A stretch of DNA of 37,721 bases from a virus: the IMG/VR virus record IMGVR_UViG_3300037293_000456, positions 1 through 37,721 of that record, one strand, 5' to 3'. The notes below the pieces were generated by a model, which did no database searches, was not told where the DNA came from, and saw only the letters and a list, made by a program, of their open reading frames with translations. This document shows positions 17,475 through 25,300 of the stretch, piece by piece (within the stretch, counting starts at the first letter, position 1; every line of letters begins with the position of its first letter). Both the position numbers and the translations under genes were made by a program.

Positions 17475-17502
17475 GCGATACAGAAATCCGCAAATGCGTC
17501 AA
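17475..17502 (-). promoter_or_regulatory. Candidate promoter for the major capsid gene
   Basis: In the 267-base non-coding stretch above the capsid gene, the minus strand carries TTGACG (17502-17497), a 16-base spacer and TATCGC (17480-17475). The -35 is good and the -10 weak, as is common in GC-rich alphaproteobacteria. It lies just below a terminator-like hairpin, a stop-and-restart arrangement that would favour capsid expression. Confidence 0.4.
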
Positions 17503-17518
17503 GTGGGGGTAGGGCTCA

Positions 17519-17555
17519 AAATATGCCCCTCACAGCGGGTGCGAGGGGCATATTT
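17519..17555 (-). terminator. 13-bp perfect stem-loop upstream of capsid leader
   Basis: AAATATGCCCCTC (17519-17531) and GAGGGGCATATTT (17543-17555) form a perfect 13-bp stem with an 11-base loop; on the minus strand the 3' arm ends in ATATTTTG. It begins about 30 bases after the stop of the 75-residue gene. It is a likely terminator or RNA processing site separating the scaffold transcript from the capsid transcript. Confidence 0.65.
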
Positions 17556-17586
17556 GCGGTTGACAGGGGTTTTGGTCAGGGGCGCA

Positions 17587-17814
17587 TCACCCCGGCCGGA
17601 CGCAGAAGCCTTCCAAGTCGTCTCGTATTGAAAAATTCATGCCGAGCAGTGTGCCGCTGATCGTGACTTCTCCTGCAATAATCTCAGGAAAGTCGCGGCG
17701 TAAATTCATCCAGAAGTTTCGGCCAATATCGACCCGCAACGGCTCATAGCCGCGCATCTTCATGGCTGCCCGCGCCGCCGCAATCTGCTGGACAGGATCA
17801 GTGGCCACAATCAC
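17587..17814 (-). CDS. Small phage protein, unknown function
   Basis: A 75-residue protein between scaffold and capsid. The start is a GTG that overlaps the scaffold's TGA (GTGA). The sequence (DPVQQIAAARAAMKMRGYEP, then VDIGRNFWMNLRRDFPEIIA) is an N-terminal helix followed by mixed strands. It has no membrane segment and no recognised family. Synteny suggests a head-assembly accessory role; this is inference. Confidence 0.6.
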   Translation of the reverse strand: MIVATDPVQQIAAARAAMKMRGYEPLRVDIGRNFWMNLRRDFPEIIAGEVTISGTLLGMNFSIRDDLEGFCVRPG

Positions 17815-18800
17815 CCCCGCCCGCCGCTTGCGATCTTGGCCAGTTGTTCGCGCCGTCCGCGCAGGGCTGTGACCTGGGCGGCGCTGCCGGATGCCAGCGC
17901 CTTGCCGTATTCGCCGTCGGTGGCCTCAAACCGGGCCAGCTCGGCGCGGGCATCGGCGGGGGTCATCGTCAGGCCGCCGCCCTTGTGCAGCCCAACGGCG
18001 CTGTCTTCGCCCATCATGTCGGCAATCGCGGCCATGAACCGGATCACGCCCGCGTCGCCGGTCTTGGCAGACAGGGTGGCCCCCACGGCATTCAGCGCCT
18101 CGGTCGAAAGCCCCGCCTTTTCGGCAATCAGTTGCGCGCCCTGCCGGGCCTTGGTGATCACGGCGTCGGTCTGTTGCCCGTATTCGCGGGTCAGATCGGC
18201 CAGCATCTGCTGATTTGCGGCTTCGGCTTGGGTTTTCGACAGGGTTTCCAGCGCGGTCATCTTTTCGGCGAACAGGTTGACATAGGCCTGATGCGCCTCG
18301 GGCGACACGCCGCTGTCGAACGCCACCTTGCGCGCCTTGGCCTCCAGATCGGTATCCCAGGCCAGTTCCTTGGGCCAGAAATCCGGCGGGGTGACGGTAT
18401 AGCCGTCTTCCTTTTCGGGCAGGCCAAGGGCTGCGGCGTTGGCGCGCGACCAGTCGGACAGCCGTTGATCCTTGGCCGGGCGGTCGATGATGGCATCAAG
18501 CCCCTTGCCGATGCGCTGTTCTGCGGCGCGGTGGCCTTTGACCAGCTTGGGCATGACCTTGGCCGCGTCGTCGTCGGCCAGCCCGCGCGCGGCCAGCCAT
18601 TGCTGTTCCTCGGCGCTGTAATCCGACCCCTGCCACCAGGCGGCGGTGGTGGTGGTGGCGGCGTTCGTTGCAGCAGTCGTTGCAGCGGCTGCGGTCTGCG
18701 TTGCAGCCGCGGCCGTCTGTGTTGCGCCAGCATTTGCGGCGGCGGCGGCGGTGCCTTCATCGGCGGCGGCAAATACGGGGCCGTGGAAAATCCTAAACAT
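17811..18800 (-). CDS. Capsid scaffold/assembly protein
   Basis: A 329-residue protein in the scaffold position, between portal and capsid. Residues 10-55 are low-complexity Ala/Thr/Gln, followed by a YSAEEQQWLAARGLADDDAAK segment and a long helical, charged remainder rich in Ala, Glu and Lys. Phage scaffolds in T7-like viruses have the same low-complexity N-terminus and helical C-terminus that binds capsid subunits. It overlaps its upstream neighbour by 8 bases and the downstream gene by 4. The protein would be expelled or recycled after the procapsid forms. Confidence 0.75.
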   Translation of the reverse strand: MFRIFHGPVFAAADEGTAAAAANAGATQTAAAATQTAAAATTAATNAATTTTAAWWQGSDYSAEEQQWLAARGLADDDAAKVMPKLVKGHRAAEQRIGKGLDAIIDRPAKDQRLSDWSRANAAALGLPEKEDGYTVTPPDFWPKELAWDTDLEAKARKVAFDSGVSPEAHQAYVNLFAEKMTALETLSKTQAEAANQQMLADLTREYGQQTDAVITKARQGAQLIAEKAGLSTEALNAVGATLSAKTGDAGVIRFMAAIADMMGEDSAVGLHKGGGLTMTPADARAELARFEATDGEYGKALASGSAAQVTALRGRREQLAKIASGGRG

Positions 18801-19101
18801 CGTTGTCCTCCATGAGGGTGTTCATATCGTCGATCGACAGATCCATCAGTGCGAGGATCTGCATGGCGAAATCGCGGCGTCCGGCCTCATAGGCCAGACG
18901 CAGGGGGTCAAGCGGCTCGACCTCGGGGAACCCGTCCACCAGCCGCACGGGCTGCAAGGTCAGCACCCCGCCCATGCGGATCATGTCGGCGGGCAAGGCG
19001 CGGTCCTTGGCGGCAGCCGCACGCCAGCGGCGGGCGACGGGCGTGGCGGCGGCACGGGTCGGGAACAGCGTGCGCAAAATGATGTTGCGATCCCAGATCA
19101 T
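18793..19101 (-). CDS. Bbp19-like phage protein
   Basis: A 102-residue protein. The C-terminal half (LRLAYEAGRRDFAMQILAL, residues about 67-85) matches the short helical motif of the Bbp19-like family of podovirus proteins found between portal and scaffold. The N-terminal half is basic (RRWRAAAAKDRALP). The biochemical role of the family is not established; a head-assembly accessory is the usual guess. It overlaps the scaffold gene by 8 bases and the upstream gene by ATGA. Confidence 0.6.
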   Translation of the reverse strand: MIWDRNIILRTLFPTRAAATPVARRWRAAAAKDRALPADMIRMGGVLTLQPVRLVDGFPEVEPLDPLRLAYEAGRRDFAMQILALMDLSIDDMNTLMEDNDV

Positions 19102-19328
19102 TCGGGCACTGCCGCGACGGCCAACATGACTGGCGGATGCGCCCGGCCCAAAAGGGTCAGATGTATTGGGGCTCCCGCAACAAGATCGGCCAACTCAGCA
19201 ATGGTTGGCTGCCAAGATGTGACCATAGCGGGCATTCCGTCAATCAATTCATCCCGAATTGCCAAGCCCTTGTAGCCCTGCGCCTTTCCGATGCGGCGCG
19301 TGCAGCCCTCTATCGCGTTTGACATCAT
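19098..19328 (-). CDS. Small phage protein, unknown function
   Basis: A 76-residue protein starting with two Met codons (ATGATG). The first ATG overlaps the portal stop (ATGA) and has GGAGGGGG about 7 bases upstream. The sequence (CTRRIGKAQGYKGLAIRDEL, then MVTSWQPTIAELADLVAGA and HLTLLGRAHPPVMLAV) looks like a compact alpha/beta fold. A longer frame running back into the portal gene is Arg-rich shadow. No family is recognised; its place suggests a conserved accessory gene of the head module. Confidence 0.6.
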   Translation of the reverse strand: MMSNAIEGCTRRIGKAQGYKGLAIRDELIDGMPAMVTSWQPTIAELADLVAGAPIHLTLLGRAHPPVMLAVAAVPE

Positions 19329-20977
19329 GCCACCCCCTCCTGCGGCTGCAACGCCTGCGCGGCACCCGCCGCGTCCTTCATGGCCCCTGCCCCGGCTTGT
19401 GCCATCTGCATGGCCTGCATGGCCTGTTCCTGCTGTTGGCGGGCCTGCGCGATGGCGTCGGCGTCTTCGCGCGACCGGATCATCCGGGCGGGTGCGCCGC
19501 GCGCGTCCATCAGCACCTCCAGCAACCCGTCTTCGTCCAGCCGGTCGGCGAGACGCGGCTTGATCTGGATCAGGGGGGCGATGTCCTGAATGATCCGCAG
19601 GGCGGCGTTGCCCTCGACGCTGCGTTGTGCGGCGGCGGCGGCACTTTGGTAATTGACCTGCAGATCGGCCCCGGCCATTTCCGGGGGCGGCGGCGGCAAC
19701 TGGCCCGCGCGCCACAACAGGCTGAACCGGCGCGCGACCTTGGGTGCCAGGAATTCTTCCTGCACCCGGCCCTGGTAGGGTGCGTACAGGCGCTGACGCT
19801 CTTCGGTGATCGTCATCACCTCGGTGGCTGTCATGCCGGTGCGGCCCGCCAGTTGCATCAGGGTATGGTGGAAGGCATCCTTGATTTCTTCCAGCTTGGC
19901 CTGCTTTTCCTGCAAGGTCAGGTTGAAGCCGCCCGACAGTTCCAGCGGGCGCAGCATCTGGTTGCCGTTGGCGGCGATGGCGCCGTAAACCACCGCACCG
20001 GGGCGGATGCGCCCGTTCAGCGGCCAGTCGCCCCGATCGGGGGCAAGAATGGTCGGGTCGGCAGTGCGCTGTGCCATCCGCACGGTGGCCTCGTCCATCC
20101 GGCTGTGCGCGCGGGTGGACGCCAGGGCTACGAACCCCGGCCCGGTGCCGATCACCGCGCCGCTGTCCACATCCCAACGCGGCACAAAGAACGGCATTTC
20201 GTCATAACCGCTCTGGCGCACCAGCGTGCCTTCCATTTCGCAGGTGTAGTTCGACACCCACGCCTTGCCCTTGATGCCCAGCAGGCCCTTGCGCCACCAG
20301 TCGTTCTTGATGATGTGGTGGTAAAAGGCGATCTTGGTCTGGTCGCCCTTTTCGGCCATCTGCTGCAGTTTCGGCGGCAGGCTGCCCCCCCGAAACATGC
20401 TCATCGCAGCGGCGGGTTTCAGGTAAAACCGCCGCACCACCTCGCACACCCGCCCGAAGCCGTCGATGTCCCAGCACACTTCGGCCAGGCTCAGGGTCAC
20501 GTCGAGGATCCTGCGCTCTGCGGGCACCACCTCGTCGTATTGTGCGCCGTTGCCGAATGCCGACAGATCGCTGAAGACTTGCGTCGTGGCCGAATAGAAC
20601 GGGCTGACCGACGGCAGAAAGCTGGCAAGGATCAGGTCGGTCACGGTGTCCAGCCACATCTTGGCCGGGTGCCAGGCGTTCAGCTCGGGGTCGTTGGTTT
20701 TCAACCCGAACCAACGGTTGGCCGGGTTGGTCAGCGTGCCGTAAAGCCCCGCCGCGAAATTCGACTGCGCCATGATCGGGGCCGACGACAAAGGCTTTTC
20801 CAGAACCCGGTCGTTGTGATCGGTCTGGCTGAACCCGCCGCGCTGGGGGCGGATCAGGCGGGCGATGGCTTCCCAGTCCTGTTCGTACTGCGACCGTTCG
20901 GATTTCATTTCGCCCCAGCGGCGCTCGGCCGTCTCATGCGCGGGGTGGCGCGTGGCGATCGGGGAAAGGCTGCTCAT
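19325..20977 (-). CDS. Portal (head-to-tail connecting) protein
   Basis: A 550-residue podovirus portal, the dodecameric ring at the capsid vertex through which DNA is packaged and ejected. Family features are SQYEQDWEAIARLIRPQRGG near the start, NFAAGLYGTLTNPANRWFGL, the FGNGAQYDEVVPAERR segment, PFFVPRWDVDSGAVIGTGPG, and TGMTATEVMTITEERQRLYA followed by the APKVARRFSLLWRAGQLP segment. This matches the T7-type head-tail connector family in order and length. The C-terminal 60 residues are Gln/Ala/Met-rich. It overlaps both neighbours by 4 bases. Confidence 0.9.
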   Translation of the reverse strand: MSSLSPIATRHPAHETAERRWGEMKSERSQYEQDWEAIARLIRPQRGGFSQTDHNDRVLEKPLSSAPIMAQSNFAAGLYGTLTNPANRWFGLKTNDPELNAWHPAKMWLDTVTDLILASFLPSVSPFYSATTQVFSDLSAFGNGAQYDEVVPAERRILDVTLSLAEVCWDIDGFGRVCEVVRRFYLKPAAAMSMFRGGSLPPKLQQMAEKGDQTKIAFYHHIIKNDWWRKGLLGIKGKAWVSNYTCEMEGTLVRQSGYDEMPFFVPRWDVDSGAVIGTGPGFVALASTRAHSRMDEATVRMAQRTADPTILAPDRGDWPLNGRIRPGAVVYGAIAANGNQMLRPLELSGGFNLTLQEKQAKLEEIKDAFHHTLMQLAGRTGMTATEVMTITEERQRLYAPYQGRVQEEFLAPKVARRFSLLWRAGQLPPPPPEMAGADLQVNYQSAAAAAQRSVEGNAALRIIQDIAPLIQIKPRLADRLDEDGLLEVLMDARGAPARMIRSREDADAIAQARQQQEQAMQAMQMAQAGAGAMKDAAGAAQALQPQEGVA

Positions 20978-21159
20978 GCGGCCACCCCGCCCAGCGTCAT
21001 CGTGGCCGGAATGCCGATCGGGCTGGTCAGCACGTTGGCGGCCGCACCTGCGCGGCGCTTGCGCAAGGATGCCTCCAGATCGGCCTGCTGCAGCGCCTCG
21101 GTGTTGTCATAGGCGGCGATCTGAACGGGCTTCGGGGCTTTGGGGGATGGAAAGCACAT
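20974..21159 (-). CDS. Small phage protein between acetyltransferase-like and portal genes
   Basis: A 61-residue protein (MCFPSPKAPKPVQIAAYDNT...). I prefer the ATG at 21159 because AGGAG lies about 7 bases upstream; an upstream ATG at 21195 would read into the neighbour without a good site. The middle is a charged helix (ALQQADLEASLRKRRAG), and the end (LTSPIGIPATMTLGGVAA) is reminiscent of small podovirus proteins found just upstream of portals. Its Met-Cys-Phe-Pro N-terminus resembles that of the gp14-like protein in the same window. Function unknown. Confidence 0.6.
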   Translation of the reverse strand: MCFPSPKAPKPVQIAAYDNTEALQQADLEASLRKRRAGAAANVLTSPIGIPATMTLGGVAA

Positions 21160-21163
21160 GGGG

Positions 21164-21676
21164 TCAGCTCCTGTTTTCGGGGGCAAGCCAGGCAAACTGG
21201 CGAAAGGTTATGGTGCCCGACAGGCCAAATCCTGGCATGTCAGTCTCGTGTTCGAACCCCAACGCGGTCAGCAGGCCAGCGGCGGTGGGGTGGCCCGCCC
21301 AGCTGCGCGCCTCGATCCGCCGGATACCCGAGGCGGCACAGGTGGCGGGCAATTCGGTGCGGATGCGCAGGGCCATTTCGGCCAACGGGCGGCGGAAGGC
21401 TGCATGGTCACGGGCCAGCAGGGCGGCAGATGCCACGCCTGCCTGCCCGGTATGCGCCAGGGCGAACACGGCAAACGGCCGCGCGCCCCGGTCAGGGCCG
21501 GTGATGGCCACAAAGGATGCCAGGCGAAACGCCTGCATCGCGCGCCAATCGGCAAACAGCGCCAGATGGCTTGCAGGCGCGCCCCGCACCAATTCGGCCT
21601 CCATGTGGTCGTGCGCATCCAGTCGCTGCAGCACGGCCATGGCGGTCAGATCGTCGTAGGGGCGCACTTCGATCAT
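21164..21676 (-). CDS. Acetyltransferase-like phage protein (GNAT-like)
   Basis: A 170-residue protein. Its C-terminal half (IRRIEARSWAGHPTAAGLLT, then ALGFEHETDMPGFG) has the look of GNAT motifs B and C, including the typical 'LLTALGFE' turn. The N-terminal part carries a surface-exposed acidic segment (LQRLDAHDHMEAELVRGA). GNAT-like genes at this place, between terminase and portal, are known in podoviruses, where the substrate is unclear. The acetyl-CoA loop (R/Q-x-x-G-x-G/A) is not obvious, so activity is doubtful. It is coupled to the upstream gene by TGATG. Confidence 0.55.
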   Translation of the reverse strand: MIEVRPYDDLTAMAVLQRLDAHDHMEAELVRGAPASHLALFADWRAMQAFRLASFVAITGPDRGARPFAVFALAHTGQAGVASAALLARDHAAFRRPLAEMALRIRTELPATCAASGIRRIEARSWAGHPTAAGLLTALGFEHETDMPGFGLSGTITFRQFAWLAPENRS

Positions 21677-22020
21677 CAGGCGGCTTCCAGATCAAGCAGA
21701 TCGCGCCGCGCGGCCATCAGCCAGTTGGTCATCGCGCCGAACTGGCCCGAGGTCGAGGTGGCCTCTATCCCGGCCAGCTTCACGCGGATGTTGCCATCTC
21801 CCTTGGTGTCCCCGATCCTCATGCGTTCCTCTGCCTTCAGACGATCGACCAACCCCGAAAACAGATGGTGGTGCATCTGGCCTTCGATGTCGCTGACCAG
21901 CCCGCGCAGCTTGACAGCCCGCAAGACCGATGCGTGGGCAGCCTTTGCCTTGGCAGCGGCAGCGGCTTCCTGATCGGCTTGCGCATGCGCGGTGGCAGCT
22001 TCTTGAAGTTTGGATGTCAT
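21676..22020 (-). CDS. Helical phage protein, unknown function
   Basis: A 114-residue protein. Residues 1-35 form an Ala/Gln/Lys-rich coiled-coil-like helix. Residues 45-100 (DIEGQMHHHLFSGLVDRLKA, then FGAMTNWLMAARRDLLDLEA) are also helical, with a pair of short strands (NIRVKLAGIEA) between. It starts 3 bases past the gp49-like gene and ends in a TGATG overlap. There are no membrane segments or recognised motifs. It lies in the packaging/head module. Confidence 0.6.
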   Translation of the reverse strand: MTSKLQEAATAHAQADQEAAAAAKAKAAHASVLRAVKLRGLVSDIEGQMHHHLFSGLVDRLKAEERMRIGDTKGDGNIRVKLAGIEATSTSGQFGAMTNWLMAARRDLLDLEAA

Positions 22021-22023
22021 GTG

Positions 22024-22332
22024 TCAGCCTTCCGCTGCAAGACGGTCACAAAGGGCATAACCCTCCAGCGGCCACATCTGACGCACCGCATCTTCACGCG
22101 CGAATTTCATGCCAAGCTCGGCGTTGAAGTTGGCCGGATCTGCGGGCGCAGCCTTACCGACCAAGGTAAACCCGTTTGACAAAAGCAATGCACAGATCGT
22201 CAGATGCGGCGCGATGTCCAAGTTGATAAAACGTTCAGCCACGATCTTTGCCTCCATGCCAGCAAGTGTCACGCGGTTGGGGGTCTTTTGAACGGCCGCA
22301 GCTTCGGCATCGCTTAGTTCAAGTAAATTCAT
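22024..22332 (-). CDS. Phage gp49/gp66-family protein
   Basis: A 102-residue protein matching the small phage Gp49/66 family. Signature stretches are APHLTICALLLSNGFTLVGK, DPANFNAELGMKFAREDAVR and QMWPLEGYALCDRL, in the usual order and at the usual total length. The family is widespread in tailed phages, often near DNA metabolism or packaging genes, with no established function. It starts 3 bases past the TerL stop, so it is very likely coupled to it. Family recognition is confident; role unknown. Confidence 0.8.
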   Translation of the reverse strand: MNLLELSDAEAAAVQKTPNRVTLAGMEAKIVAERFINLDIAPHLTICALLLSNGFTLVGKAAPADPANFNAELGMKFAREDAVRQMWPLEGYALCDRLAAEG

Positions 22333-22335
22333 CTC

Positions 22336-24132
22336 TTAGCCTCCATAGGGGTTGAACACGTCGAAACCGGTTTGCAGCCCACCGGCAGGCTCGGCGCGGC
22401 CCATCGCTGACCCGCCGTTGCGGCCCGGCAGGGATGCGCCCACGCCGGGAAAGCTGAATTTGGACAGGCCACTGGGCAAACCTTCGGACAGCAGCAGGTA
22501 TTGCCCCGCGTCATGCACGTTGGCTTCGGTCAGGCTCTTGTCGGGCACCTTGCGCTTGTCGCCGCTGGCGTCGATTTCGTCTTTCCAGACATACCGCGCC
22601 TCGAACCCCCGGATCAGAAATTTGCAGCTGGGGTCAATCAGCAGGCCGGGCCGTCCGCCGTGGATGAACTCCAGCGCCGCGCGCACGGCCTCCAGCCGCG
22701 GCTGAATGCGGTTGGTGCCGATCTTCTGCGGCCGCACCCGAAACCCTGCCGCCTGCCCCACCAGCTTGTTCCAGGTGGCGTTTTCATCCGCCGCCTGCGA
22801 TGCGCCATGCTCGCCCGCCATGTCGCCGTATGCCGCCTCGACCTCGATGCCCGGCCAGCGCCGTTCCAGCAGTTCGGCCAGGCGCTGGCCAAAGGTGACG
22901 GCCATCAGCCGTTCCGCAGGAAAATGCAGCTCTCCAAGGATCAGCCAGTGGAACGGGGCCACGAACTGCCCGATCAAGGCAGCCCCCTTGAAGCCCTGAT
23001 CAAGACCGATGCGCAACGGCACGCCCGGCTCAGGCGCAATCGTGCCCTCGGCCACATGGATGCGGCGGTTGTATTCGCGGCGGAACACCGGATCGCCCGC
23101 GCGCAGGTAGACGATCTTGTTCAGGATCAGCCGGTCGATCATGTCGCCGCGCCCGGCCAGCCGCATCGCGGCGATCTGGCGCGGATAATAGGCCGCCGAC
23201 AGGTTGATCAGGTTTTCGCAACCGGGCAGGCCGTAGCCCGGCTGATTGTAGAATTCGATCCGGATGGCGCGGCTGCCAGCGGGCAGCCCGGCAGTCATCG
23301 CCTCCGCCATCCGGCGGCGTTCGTCCGCGTCGTGGAACACCCGGAAAGCCCAGTTGTCCTCGTCCGGCGCGTTGAAGTCGCAGATGATCTGGCCGTAGCC
23401 GCGCAGCTCGGGCGGATAGCCCGCGAAATGGGCCGCACCCGGCCAACGGTCGATCCGCCCGATGCCTGCGGTCAGCACCTCGACCGGCACGGTGTCGGTC
23501 TCGTTCAGCCAGATGTCGGTGGTCTGCACGCCGCGCATGGATGCGATCACGTCATCGCCGAACGCCATGAACTCGACCCGAAACTCGATCGGTCCGTTGC
23601 CGTCTTCGAATTCGATCACATGGGTCACCGGGTCGCCGCGCCCGCCAGACCACTTGCCCAGCGCCTTGGGGTAGACCTCAAGATAGCTGGGGATCGTGGT
23701 GGACCATAGCTGGCGGTACGTCTCGCGCACCACCAGCAGCTTGTAGCGCCGCCAGCCGACCTTGGTGCCATCGGCGCGGGTGTGCAGGTCGATGGTGCTG
23801 CGCGGCATGTCCGTGGCCCGGCGCAGGCGCGATTTCAGGGTGGTGGTGGTCTTGCCGCTGCCGACCGGGCCTTGAATGCCAAGGATGTCGGCGTCCGACC
23901 AATACAGCATTTCGGCAATCGGACCGGGAAAGGTCGGGGCGTCAGGTGGCATCTTGTCAGCGCCACCGCCCGGCGCTAGCGTGGTGACCGCGTCGGCTGC
24001 ATCCATGCCGATCAGCGCGTCGATGGCGTCAGGCTCAACCGGCGCGGCCACACCCCCCCGATCGCCATCCGCCACCGAACGGGAAACCCTGCCCCCCCAA
24101 CCCCATTGCGCAGATTTCAAGATCGCGGTCAT
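22336..24132 (-). CDS. terL: Terminase large subunit (ATPase and nuclease)
   Basis: A 598-residue DNA-packaging motor. I chose the ATG at 24132: it overlaps the stop of the 81-codon frame upstream (ATGA), and residues beyond it in the longer frame are Arg/Pro-rich shadow. The ATPase half has Walker A GPVGSGKT at residues 88-95 and a Walker B-like TTDIWLNETD. The nuclease half has acidic positions in RIGLDQGFKG and AAYGDMAGEHG. The protein would dock on the portal, translocate DNA into the procapsid and cut concatemers. Confidence 0.9.
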   Translation of the reverse strand: MTAILKSAQWGWGGRVSRSVADGDRGGVAAPVEPDAIDALIGMDAADAVTTLAPGGGADKMPPDAPTFPGPIAEMLYWSDADILGIQGPVGSGKTTTTLKSRLRRATDMPRSTIDLHTRADGTKVGWRRYKLLVVRETYRQLWSTTIPSYLEVYPKALGKWSGGRGDPVTHVIEFEDGNGPIEFRVEFMAFGDDVIASMRGVQTTDIWLNETDTVPVEVLTAGIGRIDRWPGAAHFAGYPPELRGYGQIICDFNAPDEDNWAFRVFHDADERRRMAEAMTAGLPAGSRAIRIEFYNQPGYGLPGCENLINLSAAYYPRQIAAMRLAGRGDMIDRLILNKIVYLRAGDPVFRREYNRRIHVAEGTIAPEPGVPLRIGLDQGFKGAALIGQFVAPFHWLILGELHFPAERLMAVTFGQRLAELLERRWPGIEVEAAYGDMAGEHGASQAADENATWNKLVGQAAGFRVRPQKIGTNRIQPRLEAVRAALEFIHGGRPGLLIDPSCKFLIRGFEARYVWKDEIDASGDKRKVPDKSLTEANVHDAGQYLLLSEGLPSGLSKFSFPGVGASLPGRNGGSAMGRAEPAGGLQTGFDVFNPYGG

Positions 24133-24374
24133 ACCCGACCCCCTGTCGGCCTGAAAAGGTGGAATGGGGTCACACAGAGGGGGAGAGAGACTTGCGCGCC
24201 GACGCCCCCCCCGGTGTCGCGTTCCGCGTTCGTTCTGCCTTGTGGCGAAAGGCGGGTGGGGGTGGCGATGCGGACCAGGACGGCAGGCATTGCCCGGCGG
24301 ATCACGGCGCGCGGTTGATTTTTGATCAACCAACCGGACCGGATTTTACCCTGCGATTTCAACACGTTGATCAT
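24129..24374 (-). CDS. Possible small gene between terminase subunits
   Basis: An 81-codon frame (MINVLKSQGKIRSGWLIKNQ...) whose ATG overlaps the TGA of the small-terminase candidate (ATGA) and whose own TGA overlaps the TerL ATG (ATGA). This double coupling, matching the rest of the operon, is the main argument for a real gene. The first half has GC-rich codon ends as expected of local genes; the second half (GGGVGAQVSLPLCVTPFHLF) looks less like normal protein. It could instead be a spacer translated only to keep ribosomes coupled to terL. A 7-bp inverted repeat (24313-24319 with 24325-24331) lies inside it. Confidence 0.4.
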   Translation of the reverse strand: MINVLKSQGKIRSGWLIKNQPRAVIRRAMPAVLVRIATPTRLSPQGRTNAERDTGGGVGAQVSLPLCVTPFHLFRPTGGRV

Positions 24375-25060
24375 TCCGTCCTAACTTCGCCGTCCGAATG
24401 GCAAGATGCGCCTTCGCTAACCTGTTGATTTTCCTGTATTTCCCATGGCATCGGCGGAGGACCGACCCGGCGCGCCGATGGCGTCACATCCCGCGCCACC
24501 GCAGCCCGGTCAACAGCACGATCGACAGCCATCATCGGTGCGGCCGGGCTTGGCATCTGGACGATCTGCGTCACCTGGAGGGACGCGACGTCCGGCGTGA
24601 CCTTGGCCAGCCCATACGGCAACAACGCCTCGACGGCCCGCAGTTGCGCCGTGAACACGAACTGGAACGTCGCCAGCCGCTGCCCGGTGGTGGGCCGGTT
24701 GTCCAGCTCCTTGGTGATCAGAACGCCGTCCTTGATCACCTCGACCACGTCCCGCGCACCCGACTGCGCCCAGATCAGCACCTGCTCGGTGCGCTGCAGC
24801 GCCGTCAGGAACGCATCCGCCCCGCTCGCCATGCCAGCCATCTCGGCCAGCACATCCTCGGGCAGCCGAAACCCCTTGGCGGCCAGCCACTCGCGCATCT
24901 GATTGGTCGCGCGCCCCTTGCCACGCGGCGGACGCCCAGCCTCACCCGCCGTGGCCTCGTCGGGCAGGAATGTCAGCTGCTCGCCCGCCTGCGCCGCCGC
25001 CTCGATCGACACCGCCGCCTGCCGCGCAAGGTCTTCGAACTGGGTTTTCGGGGATGTCAT
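24371..25060 (-). CDS. Probable terminase small subunit / DNA-binding protein
   Basis: A 229-residue protein immediately upstream of the terL unit. The basic segment GRPPRGKGRATNQMREWLAA (residues 42-62) followed by helices (EDVLAEMAGMASGADAFLTA) suggests DNA binding. The central QRTEQVLIWAQSGARDVVEV region is helical and could oligomerise. The C-terminal 50 residues are Pro/Met-rich and flexible, as in small terminases that hand DNA to TerL. Length and position fit the small subunit that recognises the packaging start. No canonical helix-turn-helix is obvious, so the name rests on context. It is the first gene left of the repeat/promoter region. Confidence 0.55.
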   Translation of the reverse strand: MTSPKTQFEDLARQAAVSIEAAAQAGEQLTFLPDEATAGEAGRPPRGKGRATNQMREWLAAKGFRLPEDVLAEMAGMASGADAFLTALQRTEQVLIWAQSGARDVVEVIKDGVLITKELDNRPTTGQRLATFQFVFTAQLRAVEALLPYGLAKVTPDVASLQVTQIVQMPSPAAPMMAVDRAVDRAAVARDVTPSARRVGPPPMPWEIQENQQVSEGASCHSDGEVRTE

Positions 25061-25163
25061 GGCTCAAAAACTACCCTTTTTGAACGATTTCAACAGGTTG
25101 ACCACCCACACACACCACTTCAGGCCCGGTGTGTGGGTCGGTGTGTAGGTCGGTGTGTAGGTC

Positions 25164-25191
25164 TTATTACTAAATATCTCTATCTTTTCAG
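25164..25191 (-). promoter_or_regulatory. Candidate late promoter P1 toward terminase genes
   Basis: On the minus strand CTGAAA (25191-25186), a 16-base spacer and TAATAA (25169-25164) lie in the AT-rich core, about 100 bases upstream of the small-terminase start. One 11-bp repeat sits right at the expected transcription start, so a repeat-binding protein could block or activate it. Confidence 0.4.
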
Positions 25192-25270
25192 GTAGATAGA
25201 CAGACACACACACTGACACACAGGAATAGCGCGCACAGGTGCACGGCTGCGCACACACGCACATGCACAC

Positions 25271-25300
25271 ATATAAGGGGGGCGGTTTTCGGTGTGTCAG
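25271..25300 (-). promoter_or_regulatory. Candidate late promoter P2 toward terminase genes
   Basis: On the minus strand CTGACA (25300-25295), an 18-base spacer and TTATAT (25276-25271). The -35 overlaps a repeat copy (GGTGTGTCAG). Together with P1 it would start the packaging and virion transcript separately from early replication genes. Confidence 0.4.

Noticed and set aside
19259-21112. A 617-codon rightward open frame opposite the portal gene.
   Set aside because: Antisense shadow of GC-rich coding DNA: His/Gly/Arg-rich product, no ribosome site, and the opposite strand encodes a clear portal protein.
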